Of a stretch of 37,968 nt of DNA, positions 7,818 through 14,658 are shown piece by piece. The notes beneath the pieces are model-generated. The model did no database searches. It was not told the DNA's origin and saw only the letters and a program-made list of their open reading frames with translations. The stretch is taken from the NCBI RefSeq assembly GCF_001884105.1, contig NZ_MACI01000075.1, forward strand, positions 1-37,968. Direction: 5' to 3'. The position numbers and the translations under genes were made by a program. The DNA is from Bacillus luti. GTDB taxonomy: Bacteria > Bacillota > Bacilli > Bacillales > Bacillaceae_G. Positions within the stretch are counted from its first letter, which is position 1; each line of letters opens with the position of its first letter.

Positions 7818-8491
7818 TATGTATTTTTGCAGTTATAATAGCCACATTGTTCTTTACTACACTTATTATGGACGGGTATTACTTGTTAAGTAGCTTGTTT
7901 TTATTAGCTGTTATTATGTTACCATTCTATATCCGCTTTGAAAGAAAGGCGTTTGTTTCACGTGAAATTGTTCTCGTTGCTGTGTTAGCAGCAATCGCAG
8001 CAGTTAGCCGCGTACCATTTTCGATTTTACCGAGTGTACAACCGACTTCATTCGTTATTATTGTTTCTGCAATCGTGTTTGGGAGTGAGACTGGTTTTAT
8101 GATCGGTGCAACAGCGGCGATTGTGTCTAACATCTTTTTAGGACAAGGTCCGTGGACGCCGTGGCAAATGTTTTCATGGGGGATGATTGGTTTCATAGCT
8201 GGATTATTACGCAATACATTTTTAATGAAAAAGTTATGGGGAAGACTACTATATGGATTTTTCGTTGGCTTTTTATTTGGCTGGATCATGAATTTCTGGG
8301 GACTACTCGGTTTTATACAGGAAGCAACGTGGGAAACAGTTATTTCATACTATATCGCAAGTTTTTACTTCGATTTGAGTCATGCGATTTCAAATGTTGT
8401 GTTCTTACTACTATTTAGTACTTCTTGGATTACGATTCTTACAAGATTTAAAAGGAAATATGGCATATTAGATAAGCATAACATGGCATAG
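7790..8491 (+). CDS. ECF transporter S component, possibly cobalamin (CbrT-like)
   Basis: Substrate-binding membrane subunit of about 233 residues with roughly six hydrophobic segments. A GTG start at 7790, inside the end of the ATPase gene, is preferred: GGGAGG lies 13 bases before it and the protein then begins with basic residues and a membrane helix. The GTG at 7769 is the longest possibility. Helix 1 ends around VSRVPFSILPSVQPTS and a later loop has GQGPWTPWQMFSWG; both resemble S components annotated for cobalamin or cobalamin-like substrates. Family assignment to ECF S components is firm. The cobalamin substrate is inferred from resemblance and from the transcobalamin-like neighbours, not from a B12 riboswitch, which is missing. 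Confidence 0.8.
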   Translation: MSKRYVTFIICIFAVIIATLFFTTLIMDGYYLLSSLFLLAVIMLPFYIRFERKAFVSREIVLVAVLAAIAAVSRVPFSILPSVQPTSFVIIVSAIVFGSETGFMIGATAAIVSNIFLGQGPWTPWQMFSWGMIGFIAGLLRNTFLMKKLWGRLLYGFFVGFLFGWIMNFWGLLGFIQEATWETVISYYIASFYFDLSHAISNVVFLLLFSTSWITILTRFKRKYGILDKHNMA

Positions 8492-8548
8492 AAAAGCATA
8501 TTTATATAAGGTAGGGTCGCGACTTACATATTCGTTTGCCTCTTTCAT

Positions 8549-8578
8549 GCTTCTTACATATTGTAAGGAGCATTTTTT
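8549..8578 (+). terminator. Terminator of the ECF operon
   Basis: GCTTCTTACA (8549-8558) pairs with TGTAAGGAGC (8562-8571, one G-U pair), then six T. It closes the cluster that begins at 2590 or 4452. Confidence 0.85.
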
Positions 8579-8628
8579 ATTGTCAAAAAATAGTCCAATA
8601 TATATCCGTTACTATATGAAATTATTTG

Positions 8629-8634
8629 TATAAT
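8629..8634 (+). promoter_or_regulatory. Probable -10 box for the YwiC-family gene
   Basis: A consensus TATAAT lies 40 bases before the next start codon and after the ECF operon terminator. The -35 at 17-base spacing is weak. Confidence 0.45.
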
Positions 8635-8674
8635 AGTAGGTGAGAATTATTTTCAAAAGGGAGGTGTATAGTTA

Positions 8675-9397
8675 ATGAAGTTAGTTATTCCGAAGCAACA
8701 TGGTGCATGGGCGATGCTCGTTATACCATTTCTATTAAGCGCTATACTTGGGAAACCTACTCTGTATCATATTCCATTGTTTTTAGCTTGGTTTTTCATC
8801 TATTTAGCTACGTATCCATTCCTTACGTACATAAAACAAAAACGAAAAAAAGAGTATTTACATGCCGCAATTTTATATTTTATTATTGCATTCGTATTTG
8901 GGATGATTTCTTTATTATATGAATGGCGAATTCTTTTATTCGTAGTAGTCATGATTCCATTATTTATTGTAAATATGTATTACGCTCGTCAAAAGAATGA
9001 AAGAGCGTTACTAAATGACATTTGCGCGATTATTGTTTTCTGTATCGGTGGTTTAGTCAGTTATTATTTTTCAATGAAACTTATAGATAACACAGCATTA
9101 TTCATTGCGCTTATTTCATTTTTATATTTTTTAGGAAGTACGTTTTATGTGAAAACGATGATACGTGAGAAAAATAATCCGAAGTATCGTTTTATATCTT
9201 GGGGTTATCATATTGTGTTAACGATAATCGTATTTGCTATCAATCCGTGGTGTTCTCTTATTTTTATACCAAGTGTCATTCGAGCAATAGTGTTGTATGG
9301 CAAAAAGATTTCTATCATAAAAGTAGGGATTTTAGAAATTGTTAATTCTGTATATTTTTTAATCATAACGGCAATAATAATGAAGTATGCCATTTGA
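8675..9397 (+). CDS. YwiC-like family membrane protein
   Basis: A 240-residue integral membrane protein with about eight hydrophobic segments. The N-terminal KQHGAWAM motif is the hallmark of the YwiC-like family, followed by a membrane segment containing IPFLLSAILGKP. In B. subtilis, ywiC lies near fnr and narK, but no nitrate genes are here, so function is unknown. The ATG at 8675 follows AAAGGGAGGTG. It is monocistronic: a terminator lies before it, and a bidirectional terminator follows, shared with the convergent small gene. Confidence 0.85.
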   Translation: MKLVIPKQHGAWAMLVIPFLLSAILGKPTLYHIPLFLAWFFIYLATYPFLTYIKQKRKKEYLHAAILYFIIAFVFGMISLLYEWRILLFVVVMIPLFIVNMYYARQKNERALLNDICAIIVFCIGGLVSYYFSMKLIDNTALFIALISFLYFLGSTFYVKTMIREKNNPKYRFISWGYHIVLTIIVFAINPWCSLIFIPSVIRAIVLYGKKISIIKVGILEIVNSVYFLIITAIIMKYAI

Positions 9398-9402
9398 AAA
9401 AG

Positions 9403-9431
9403 CTTCCCACCAAATTGATGGGAAGTTTTTT
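9403..9431. terminator. Bidirectional terminator
   Basis: CTTCCCA (9403-9409) pairs with TGGGAAG (9419-9425), with A5 before and T6 after. It serves the YwiC-family gene on + and overlaps the stop of the small gene on -. Confidence 0.85.
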
Positions 9432-9622
9432 CAATCTTGTTCTAAAATGTGAACGGTGTAATCGCAGCGTTGAATAGCTTGTTCGATCGCATAAAGGGAT
9501 TGTTCAATACGAGCGCGATTAAAATCTTTTTCAACAGTCTGTAGCGCTTCTTCTAAACAATGTTTTGCTTCTTGTAATGATTGAAAAGAATTTTGGACAT
9601 ATCCGCGAGCATTTTCGTGCAT
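9431..9622 (-). CDS. Small helical hypothetical protein, 63 residues
   Basis: I do not recognise the family. The protein is hydrophilic and probably all helical, with heptad-like spacing (LQEAKHCLEEAL, IEQAIQRC) and no signal or membrane segment. The start is supported by AAGGAGG 8 bases upstream on the minus strand. It lies between a convergent terminator and the SAM riboswitch transcript, which runs the other way. Reading frame and ribosome site make a real gene likely; similar small proteins are common and uncharacterised in Bacillus. Confidence 0.7.
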   Translation of the reverse strand: MHENARGYVQNSFQSLQEAKHCLEEALQTVEKDFNRARIEQSLYAIEQAIQRCDYTVHILEQD

Positions 9623-9745
9623 TTCATAATCCTCCTTGCATATTCATATATGTATAGTATGAACAGTAAGGAACAAAATATAATTTGTTATATTTATTTG
9701 ACAATTAAAACGAAATTACGTATAGTAGGAATTAAGTGAATATTT

Positions 9746-9844
9746 TCTTATCCAGAGAGGTGGAGGGACTGGCCCGATGAAACCCAGCAACCGCGATGCA
9801 GGTGCTAATTCCAGCAGAACATATTTGTTCTGGGAGATAAGACG
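9746..9844 (+). promoter_or_regulatory. SAM-I riboswitch (S-box)
   Basis: Canonical S-box: P1 pairs TCTTATC (9746-9752) with GATAAGA (9836-9842). The conserved AGAGAGGTGGAGGGACTGGC block, GATGAAACCCAGCAACC and GGTGCTAATTCC all follow in order, and P4 is the GCAGAACA/TGTTCTG helix. SAM binding should stabilise P1 and allow the terminator at 9856-9883. Without SAM, GATAAGACGAAG (9836-9848) can pair with CTTCTTCTTATC (9858-9869) as an antiterminator. Confidence 0.96.
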
Positions 9845-9855
9845 AAGATATACGT

Positions 9856-9883
9856 AACTTCTTCTTATCGGAGAGGTTTTTTT
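9856..9883 (+). terminator. SAM riboswitch terminator
   Basis: AACTTCT (9856-9862) pairs with AGAGGTT (9872-9878, one T-G pair), and the T-run reaches 9883. Its left arm is contained in the antiterminator strand. Confidence 0.8.
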
Positions 9884-9941
9884 GTTGCAAAAAAACCGAT
9901 TACGAAAATTTATATTAAGAAGAAAGGGGTTGCGAAGTACT

Positions 9942-10199
9942 GTGACACTCGAAAAATACGTAAAACTGCGTAGTACAGTTTATGAATATATGATAGAGCA
10001 AGATAAGCCAATATCATTGTTAGATATTCAAGAACATATCGTTTCGCATCATGAAGGAAAATTCACGAAAAAGATGTTACATCAATTTTATTTATCAAGA
10101 CTATTAGATGAACTGAAACTGGATGGGAAAATTACATTAGCTGATGAATATCTCTATGCTGAAAAAGGGGTATTTTATAAGGCGGGAAAAGGGAGCTAA
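9942..10199 (+). CDS. SAM-riboswitch-controlled protein of unknown function
   Basis: I do not recognise this 85-residue family. The open frame extends back to a TTG at 9882, but that lies in the riboswitch terminator; the GTG at 9942, after AAAGGGG, is a better start. The protein looks like a small winged-helix fold: a helix (KLRSTVYEYMIEQ), a phrase typical of such domains (KPISLLDIQEHIV), another helix (KKMLHQFYLSRLLDELKLDGKI), then a beta hairpin (TLADEYLYAEKGVFYKAG). The sole gene between a SAM riboswitch and a terminator, it should respond to SAM or methionine supply. A small regulator of sulfur metabolism is a guess. Confidence 0.7.
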   Translation: MTLEKYVKLRSTVYEYMIEQDKPISLLDIQEHIVSHHEGKFTKKMLHQFYLSRLLDELKLDGKITLADEYLYAEKGVFYKAGKGS

Positions 10200-10213
10200 G
10201 CTCTCTTTTTTTT
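10191..10213 (+). terminator. Terminator of the SAM-riboswitch gene
   Basis: GGGAGC pairs with GCTCTC around TAA, followed by eight T; it overlaps the end of the gene. Confidence 0.8.
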
Positions 10214-10231
10214 GAAGTATGTAGAGTAAAA

Positions 10232-10356
10232 GACTGCTTAAGCAGCCTGATACAGGGAATGGTGTTGAGTGTGTAGTGTCAAAGATTGAATGTGCCTGAA
10301 AGAGGCACTTCATATCGGCTGCAAATGAAAAGAGACACCTCCGCCGAATAGGTGTC
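10232..10356. other. Intergenic block with three hairpins, possible structured RNA
   Basis: The 250-base gap before the SWIM gene contains the palindrome CTGCTTAAGCAG (10233-10244), the hairpin GTGCCT/AGGCAC (10292-10308) and the hairpin GACACCT/AGGTGTC (10334-10356). None has a classical T-run on the + strand. I cannot tell a small RNA from a decayed regulatory region. Confidence 0.35.
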
Positions 10357-10451
10357 AGTCGTTTTGTCATATAGACTTGCTATTTGACAGTTATTAGAAT
10401 AACATGCACGGTTTTGGAAGTCAAAAGGGAATTAAAGGAAGAGGTGTTGTT

Positions 10452-10841
10452 ATGTACGCTTACTTATTAAACGATATAACGAAGTGGATTCCTAAGTACA
10501 TTATGGATAAAGGATATGAATATTATGAAGAAGGACATGTAGAAGATGTCGAAATACAAGACACGAAAATATTTGCTTTCGTTACTGGAAATGCAGGGAA
10601 CTACGAAGTAATTATTGATTTAGAGGATTTTACAGAAAGTAGCTGTGAGTGTCCATATGAAAATTATTGTAAACATATGGCGGCGGTCGTTTATGATATT
10701 CAACATGTAGGTGAGAGTACAGTTAAAGAGAAACTGAAAGATTTAGAAAAGGAAGAGTTACTCACAGTATTAAATCGTTTGTTGCAAAGTTCGAAAAACG
10801 TGCAAGTTGTAGAGAAGATGTTAGAGAAGGGGAAGCTTTAA
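10452..10841 (+). CDS. SWIM zinc-finger domain protein
   Basis: A 129-residue protein with a SWIM zinc finger: CEC...C.H is visible as SSCECPYENYCKHMAAVVY (about residues 72-90), the CxCx(n)CxH pattern that binds zinc and often DNA or protein. An N-terminal half (YLLNDITKWIPKYIMDKGYEYYEEGHV) is the usual lead-in for SWIM proteins, and the C-terminus is a charged helix. Larger SWIM proteins carry an SNF2 helicase; this one is stand-alone. The ATG at 10452 has GGAAGAGGTG upstream and is preferred to 10404. It is followed after 22 bases by an oxidoreductase gene, probably in one operon. Confidence 0.85.
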   Translation: MYAYLLNDITKWIPKYIMDKGYEYYEEGHVEDVEIQDTKIFAFVTGNAGNYEVIIDLEDFTESSCECPYENYCKHMAAVVYDIQHVGESTVKEKLKDLEKEELLTVLNRLLQSSKNVQVVEKMLEKGKL

Positions 10842-10863
10842 CTATAGAGGGAGTGGTTTTACA

Positions 10864-11439
10864 ATGAACGTACTAATTATATACGCCCATCCTAATCCTT
10901 CAAGTTTTAACGGGGCCATTTTAGAGCATGTGCAAAAAGGACTACAGGAAACAAATCATTCGGTTACGGTACTTGATTTATATAAGGAACAATTTGATCC
11001 AGTGCTTGTATTTAATGAAGAGAAGAAAAGGCGTGATTTAGTAAATGAGGAAGAGACAGCGCGATATAGAAAATTAGTGGAAGAGGCAGATACCCTTCTC
11101 TTCATCTATCCGATATGGTGGTGGGGGATGCCTGCTATTTTAAAAGGATTTATTGACCGTATTTTCGTAGCTGGATTTGCTTATAAATATGAAGGTGCTC
11201 TGCCGAAAGGATTATTGAACGGAAAGAAAGCGTGGGTTATTAATACGTTGGACTCGCCTTTATGGTACGTCGCTTTATTATACCGATCAGCAGATTGGAT
11301 TGTAATGAAGAGAGGCGTTTTACGTTTTTGCGGCATTCGCGATATAAAACGTTCAGTATTTCAATCTGTGAAAACGAGTAAACTAGAGAAGCGGGAAAAG
11401 TGGTTATTACAAATAGAAGAAAAGGCTCGTACATTATGA
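10864..11439 (+). CDS. NAD(P)H dehydrogenase (quinone) family, flavodoxin-like fold
   Basis: Flavoprotein of the MdaB/KefF/YwrO group, which reduces quinones or related compounds with NAD(P)H and FMN/FAD. At 191 residues it is of normal length. The N-terminus LIIYAHPNPSSFNGAI is the phosphate-binding loop, and FIYPIWWWGMPAILKGFIDR is the signature that lines the flavin site. The ribosome site GAGGGAGTGG is good. Its stop overlaps the next start (ATGA), so the two are translationally coupled. Substrate is not predictable. Confidence 0.88.
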   Translation: MNVLIIYAHPNPSSFNGAILEHVQKGLQETNHSVTVLDLYKEQFDPVLVFNEEKKRRDLVNEEETARYRKLVEEADTLLFIYPIWWWGMPAILKGFIDRIFVAGFAYKYEGALPKGLLNGKKAWVINTLDSPLWYVALLYRSADWIVMKRGVLRFCGIRDIKRSVFQSVKTSKLEKREKWLLQIEEKARTL

Positions 11440-11789
11440 ATGAAATCGATCGTATTATAAACTGTTGTGGGTATGATAATGAACTTTTGCGAACGTATAT
11501 TACATGTTTACTTCAATTGAAAAAATGTAGTGAAACATTTAAGCAAATTCAAATAGAGTTAAGAAATGACTACTTGATAAGAGGGATTTGTGAAAGAGAA
11601 GTGGATGAGATAGTAAGGGGAAGTAAAGAATATGAAATACATTTTCTTCCTAAAGCGTTACAGTGGAATTTTTTGAGGGAACATCCACACCTGATCGGAA
11701 AAATTTGCGAAGATTTTTTTGCATTTGAGTCATTACAACTTACGGAGATAGAGTGGCGAATCATTATAAATTGCGTGGGAAATAAGTGA
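11436..11789 (+). CDS. Hypothetical protein coupled to the oxidoreductase
   Basis: I do not recognise this 117-residue cytosolic protein. The ATG at 11436 overlaps the stop of the oxidoreductase gene (ATGA), which argues for this start over 11400. Composition is mixed helical (INCCGYDNELLRTYITCLLQLKKC at the start), with paired Cys at both ends but no metal-binding spacing that I trust. A strong terminator follows at once. It may act with the upstream flavoprotein, but only position supports that. Confidence 0.7.
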   Translation: MNEIDRIINCCGYDNELLRTYITCLLQLKKCSETFKQIQIELRNDYLIRGICEREVDEIVRGSKEYEIHFLPKALQWNFLREHPHLIGKICEDFFAFESLQLTEIEWRIIINCVGNK

Positions 11790-11801
11790 TTCATTATGTA
11801 A

Positions 11802-11826
11802 AAAAGCTAGTATAAAACTAGCTTTT
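11802..11826. terminator. Terminator after the oxidoreductase operon
   Basis: AAAAGCTAGT (11802-11811) pairs with ACTAGCTTTT (11817-11826). It can work in both directions. Confidence 0.8.
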
Positions 11827-11829
11827 CGT

Positions 11830-11940
11830 TTAAAAAAATAAGAAACATAGACTAATGATACAACCTGCATATAATAAGTTCACAACGCAAAATCCCATAA
11901 TATCACGAGCGCCTAAACCAGCTATCGCTAATGCGGGTAA
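11830..11940 (-). pseudogene. C-terminal fossil of an AtoE-type short-chain fatty acid transporter
   Basis: On the minus strand, 36 codons and a stop encode LPALAIAGLGARDIMGFC followed by a hydrophobic end. This lines up with the C-terminus of the intact AtoE-like gene at 14659-16026 (LPLLGVLGLKIKDIMGYC and a final membrane helix). The similarity stops abruptly at 11941, so the rest of the gene has been lost or moved. The direction is opposite to that of the intact copy. Confidence 0.7.
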
Positions 11941-12051
11941 TTTTCAAAACTATTAACCTCTATTAAAAGTACAGGCAGTCCGTACGATATGTTCATAGTA
12001 TATTGTATAGGAATTTATTGTTTTAAATTTTTTATTGAAAGGAATAATAGG

Positions 12052-13803
12052 ATGTCAAAACAATATATTTTTGATTACATCGTGATTGGTGCCGGTACTG
12101 CCGGAGGGATAATTGCTAAAGAATTAACGGATGATAAATGTACTTCCGTTCTTGTTCTTGAAGCAGGAACAAACATGACAGAGGAATTAAGCAGTCCTAA
12201 TCTTATAGTTTCTATTTTAAATGCTACTGATAATAGGCATTCATTTAATGTCACTACTATAGTTGAGCAAACGATTGGTCGTCAGTTAATAACGTCAAGT
12301 GGTCGTGTCATTGGTGGAAGTTCTGAACATAATCAGATGTTAGCTGTACGTGGCAGTCGTGATCTTTATGATGCATGGGCAAAATTAGTTGATAATAACG
12401 CATGGAATTATGATAGTATTCGCTCATTATTTATTAAAAATGAAACGTATACAGGAATGACACAAAGCCCTCAAGAACGTGGAAGTAACGGACCTATTTT
12501 TATTAGACAACAAAACATTCCTAATCAAGGATTAATCCAAACCTTAGCACAAGCCGCTTCAGAAGTTTTTAATATCCCAATTGAAGAGGATTACAATACA
12601 GGGATAAGAGATGTTACGACCCTAAAAGGTCAATATATTCAAAAGATGGAAAACGGAAAATTGGTTCGTTCCTCGACAGCAACCGGTTATTTAAACAATC
12701 AAATTGTTACGCAAGGAAATGAATTCCAAGCTGATGAATTTGGAGTTGATCAGAGAAAATTGGTCATCTTTTCAAAGACAACAGTGGATAAAATTCTATT
12801 TAAAGAAAAAAAAGGAATTAATATTGCTGTTGGCGTTCAATATGTTAAGAATGGGGTGTCACAACGAAGTTATGCTCGAAAAGGAATCATTGTCTCAGCA
12901 GGCCAATTCTCCTCTGTCATACTTCAACGCTCAGGTATTGGTAATCCTGAAGATTTAGCTAAAGCTGGCATATCAACTTTAGTAGAAAGCCCTCAAGTCG
13001 GATATAACTTCCAAACACATTATTCTGTCGGTATGGGGATTAGGGTGGAAACAGGAAGACTTCTTCAGATATTGGCTGCTGATCCTAATCAGCCAGGAGC
13101 ATTTGGAGCATTTAAAAAAGTCAATAACCCTATTGGTGGCCGGCGCCTTCAATTATTAGGCCTCCCACTTCCGTTTTTTGTACCTAGTCAGGAAATTGCG
13201 ATAAATGGTTGGGATTTTAATGAGACAGAACCTAGTAATATTATGAGTATTGGAATTGTAGATGTAAATCCAAGAAGCCGAGGTACTGTCATGGTTTCCC
13301 ATAGCGACCCAGAGGCATATCCAACTATTGATTTAAACCCGTTGGCAAATCCAGATGATCTAAACTTCATGGTGGATCAATATATTGAGACGTATAACAT
13401 GATTGTTAGAGCGCGTGAACTCGATCCGGGGGGCATCTATCAGGTAGTCTTTCCTGATGAAAGTATATTCCAAATTCCGGATGAGAATGAAAAGCGGACT
13501 AGATTGGCTGGCTTTGTCAGAGCTTCGTATTCCCTTTTTACTCACTTCGGAGGGCAATGTAAGATGGGTAAAAATATTAAAGAAGGAGTTCTTGATGGAT
13601 CCCTGAATGTCTTTGGAACCAAAAATCTGAAAGTCGCTGATCTTTCCATTTCTCCAATTTTGCCAGACGGCAATACGTCAATCCCTGCCCAAATGATAGG
13701 ATTGAATGCAGTACGTTTTATTCGAGAAGATCCTTGCCCATATGTGGTGGATGATACGGAAATTAAAGATTATGAATGCAAATCGATAAGGAATAAAAAA
13801 TGA
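12052..13803 (+). CDS. GMC family FAD-dependent oxidoreductase (choline dehydrogenase-like)
   Basis: Glucose-methanol-choline oxidoreductase of 583 residues, a normal size. It oxidises an alcohol using FAD. Visible parts: the dinucleotide-binding motif VIGAGTAGG at the N-terminus; the GMC signature SGRVIGGSSEHNQM (about 83-96); the second signature region SAGQFSSVILQRSGIG; and the C-terminal active site with HFGGQCKMG and DGNTSIPAQMIGLNA, where GMC enzymes keep His and Asn/His. The ATG at 12052 follows AAAGGA; the longer start at 11989 adds a hydrophobic leader without a ribosome site. It is flanked by gene fossils on both sides, suggesting insertion into a damaged area. The substrate is unknown. 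Confidence 0.9.
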   Translation: MSKQYIFDYIVIGAGTAGGIIAKELTDDKCTSVLVLEAGTNMTEELSSPNLIVSILNATDNRHSFNVTTIVEQTIGRQLITSSGRVIGGSSEHNQMLAVRGSRDLYDAWAKLVDNNAWNYDSIRSLFIKNETYTGMTQSPQERGSNGPIFIRQQNIPNQGLIQTLAQAASEVFNIPIEEDYNTGIRDVTTLKGQYIQKMENGKLVRSSTATGYLNNQIVTQGNEFQADEFGVDQRKLVIFSKTTVDKILFKEKKGINIAVGVQYVKNGVSQRSYARKGIIVSAGQFSSVILQRSGIGNPEDLAKAGISTLVESPQVGYNFQTHYSVGMGIRVETGRLLQILAADPNQPGAFGAFKKVNNPIGGRRLQLLGLPLPFFVPSQEIAINGWDFNETEPSNIMSIGIVDVNPRSRGTVMVSHSDPEAYPTIDLNPLANPDDLNFMVDQYIETYNMIVRARELDPGGIYQVVFPDESIFQIPDENEKRTRLAGFVRASYSLFTHFGGQCKMGKNIKEGVLDGSLNVFGTKNLKVADLSISPILPDGNTSIPAQMIGLNAVRFIREDPCPYVVDDTEIKDYECKSIRNKK

Positions 13804-13849
13804 ATACTATATATATCAATAGTTAACTTAGCATAACGAATATTTATGA

Positions 13850-13896
13850 GAATACAAAAGCCCTCTAGTTAAGTAATCTGGAGGGCTTTTGTATTC
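13850..13896. terminator. Strong bidirectional terminator
   Basis: A long stem, with arms 13850-13866 and 13881-13896 built on AATACAAAAGCCCTC and its complement, lies between the GMC gene and the convergent truncated gene. Confidence 0.9.
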
Positions 13897-13941
13897 ACAT
13901 AATCAAGGTTATTGGTAGTTGAATCGTTGTAACGTACCTTA

Positions 13942-14166
13942 CTAGCTGAATAACGTAAAAACAGCTAGTCCATTAGGAACATTTAAATCTTCTGCACCAA
14001 ACTCTCCCGCGCGTATAGGAGCTGTAGGATCAGAAATATTATAAATTTCTACCGTGCTATCGAAAGGACTAGATACATAAAGAAATTTAGCTATTACAAC
14101 AACAGGAGGGAAAGCAGGAAAAAGCCTACGACAGCATTTCTTTTGTTTGGAAAAATATGAGTTCAT
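13942..14166 (-). pseudogene. Truncated LVIVD-like beta-propeller protein, N-terminal part
   Basis: A 74-residue minus-strand frame with a good start: AAGGAG lies 9 bases before the ATG. The middle (FLYVSSPFDSTVEIYNISDPTAPI) looks like one blade of an LVIVD repeat protein, which normally has many blades and several hundred residues. The frame stops after one blade, close to the GMC terminator, so I call it truncated. The first 15 residues are basic and Cys-rich and not typical of a signal peptide. A genuine short protein cannot be excluded. Confidence 0.5.
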
Positions 14167-14296
14167 AACAGTTAATCTCCTTTTTAAAAATTAAATATAA
14201 TAATTCAGATTGTGTGCGTATCCAATAAAATTTCTAGTGTATATTCTATACACGTCAGGTTAACGTGAATCATTATTAGTAGTCAACGAACCATAA

Positions 14297-14592
14297 AATG
14301 AAAAAATTATCTATTTCTGGATATTTAAAATAAAGATTCCTGTAGTTGAAGAGTTAAAAAATGAAGCGAATTTAGGAAACTATGTCATTATTGGATTAGG
14401 TACAAATGGAGCTTTTACTACTGAGCAACATGTTTCATTAATAAAATTAATTGGAAATGAACATAAAATGATATGTATTAATACGAGGGTACCACGTCCG
14501 TAGGAATCAATCGTAAATGAGAGATTGAAAGTAACGGTATTTAGATATTCGAATGTGGATCTAGTTGATTCGTGTGCAGCAAGTGTAAAAGG
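14297..14592 (+). pseudogene. C-terminal fossil of an OatA-like acyltransferase (SGNH domain)
   Basis: The frame reads IPVVEELKNEANLGNYVI, GLGTNGAFTTEQ, then INTRVPRP, a stop, ESIVNERL, and YSNVDLVDSCAAS. These match the C-terminal SGNH domain of peptidoglycan O-acetyltransferases (GTNG, then NTRVPRPWE, then D at the catalytic end). The Trp codon of PRPW is TAG at 14501-14503, and the upstream frame closes at 14294. No acyltransferase-3 membrane domain is present, and the usual catalytic His (DxxH) is also missing. Confidence 0.7.
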
Positions 14593-14658
14593 ATTTTATT
14601 TTCTTTTGTGGAATTTTATTTATATTTACCTTATTAAAATTTAGAAAGGAGAATATTT

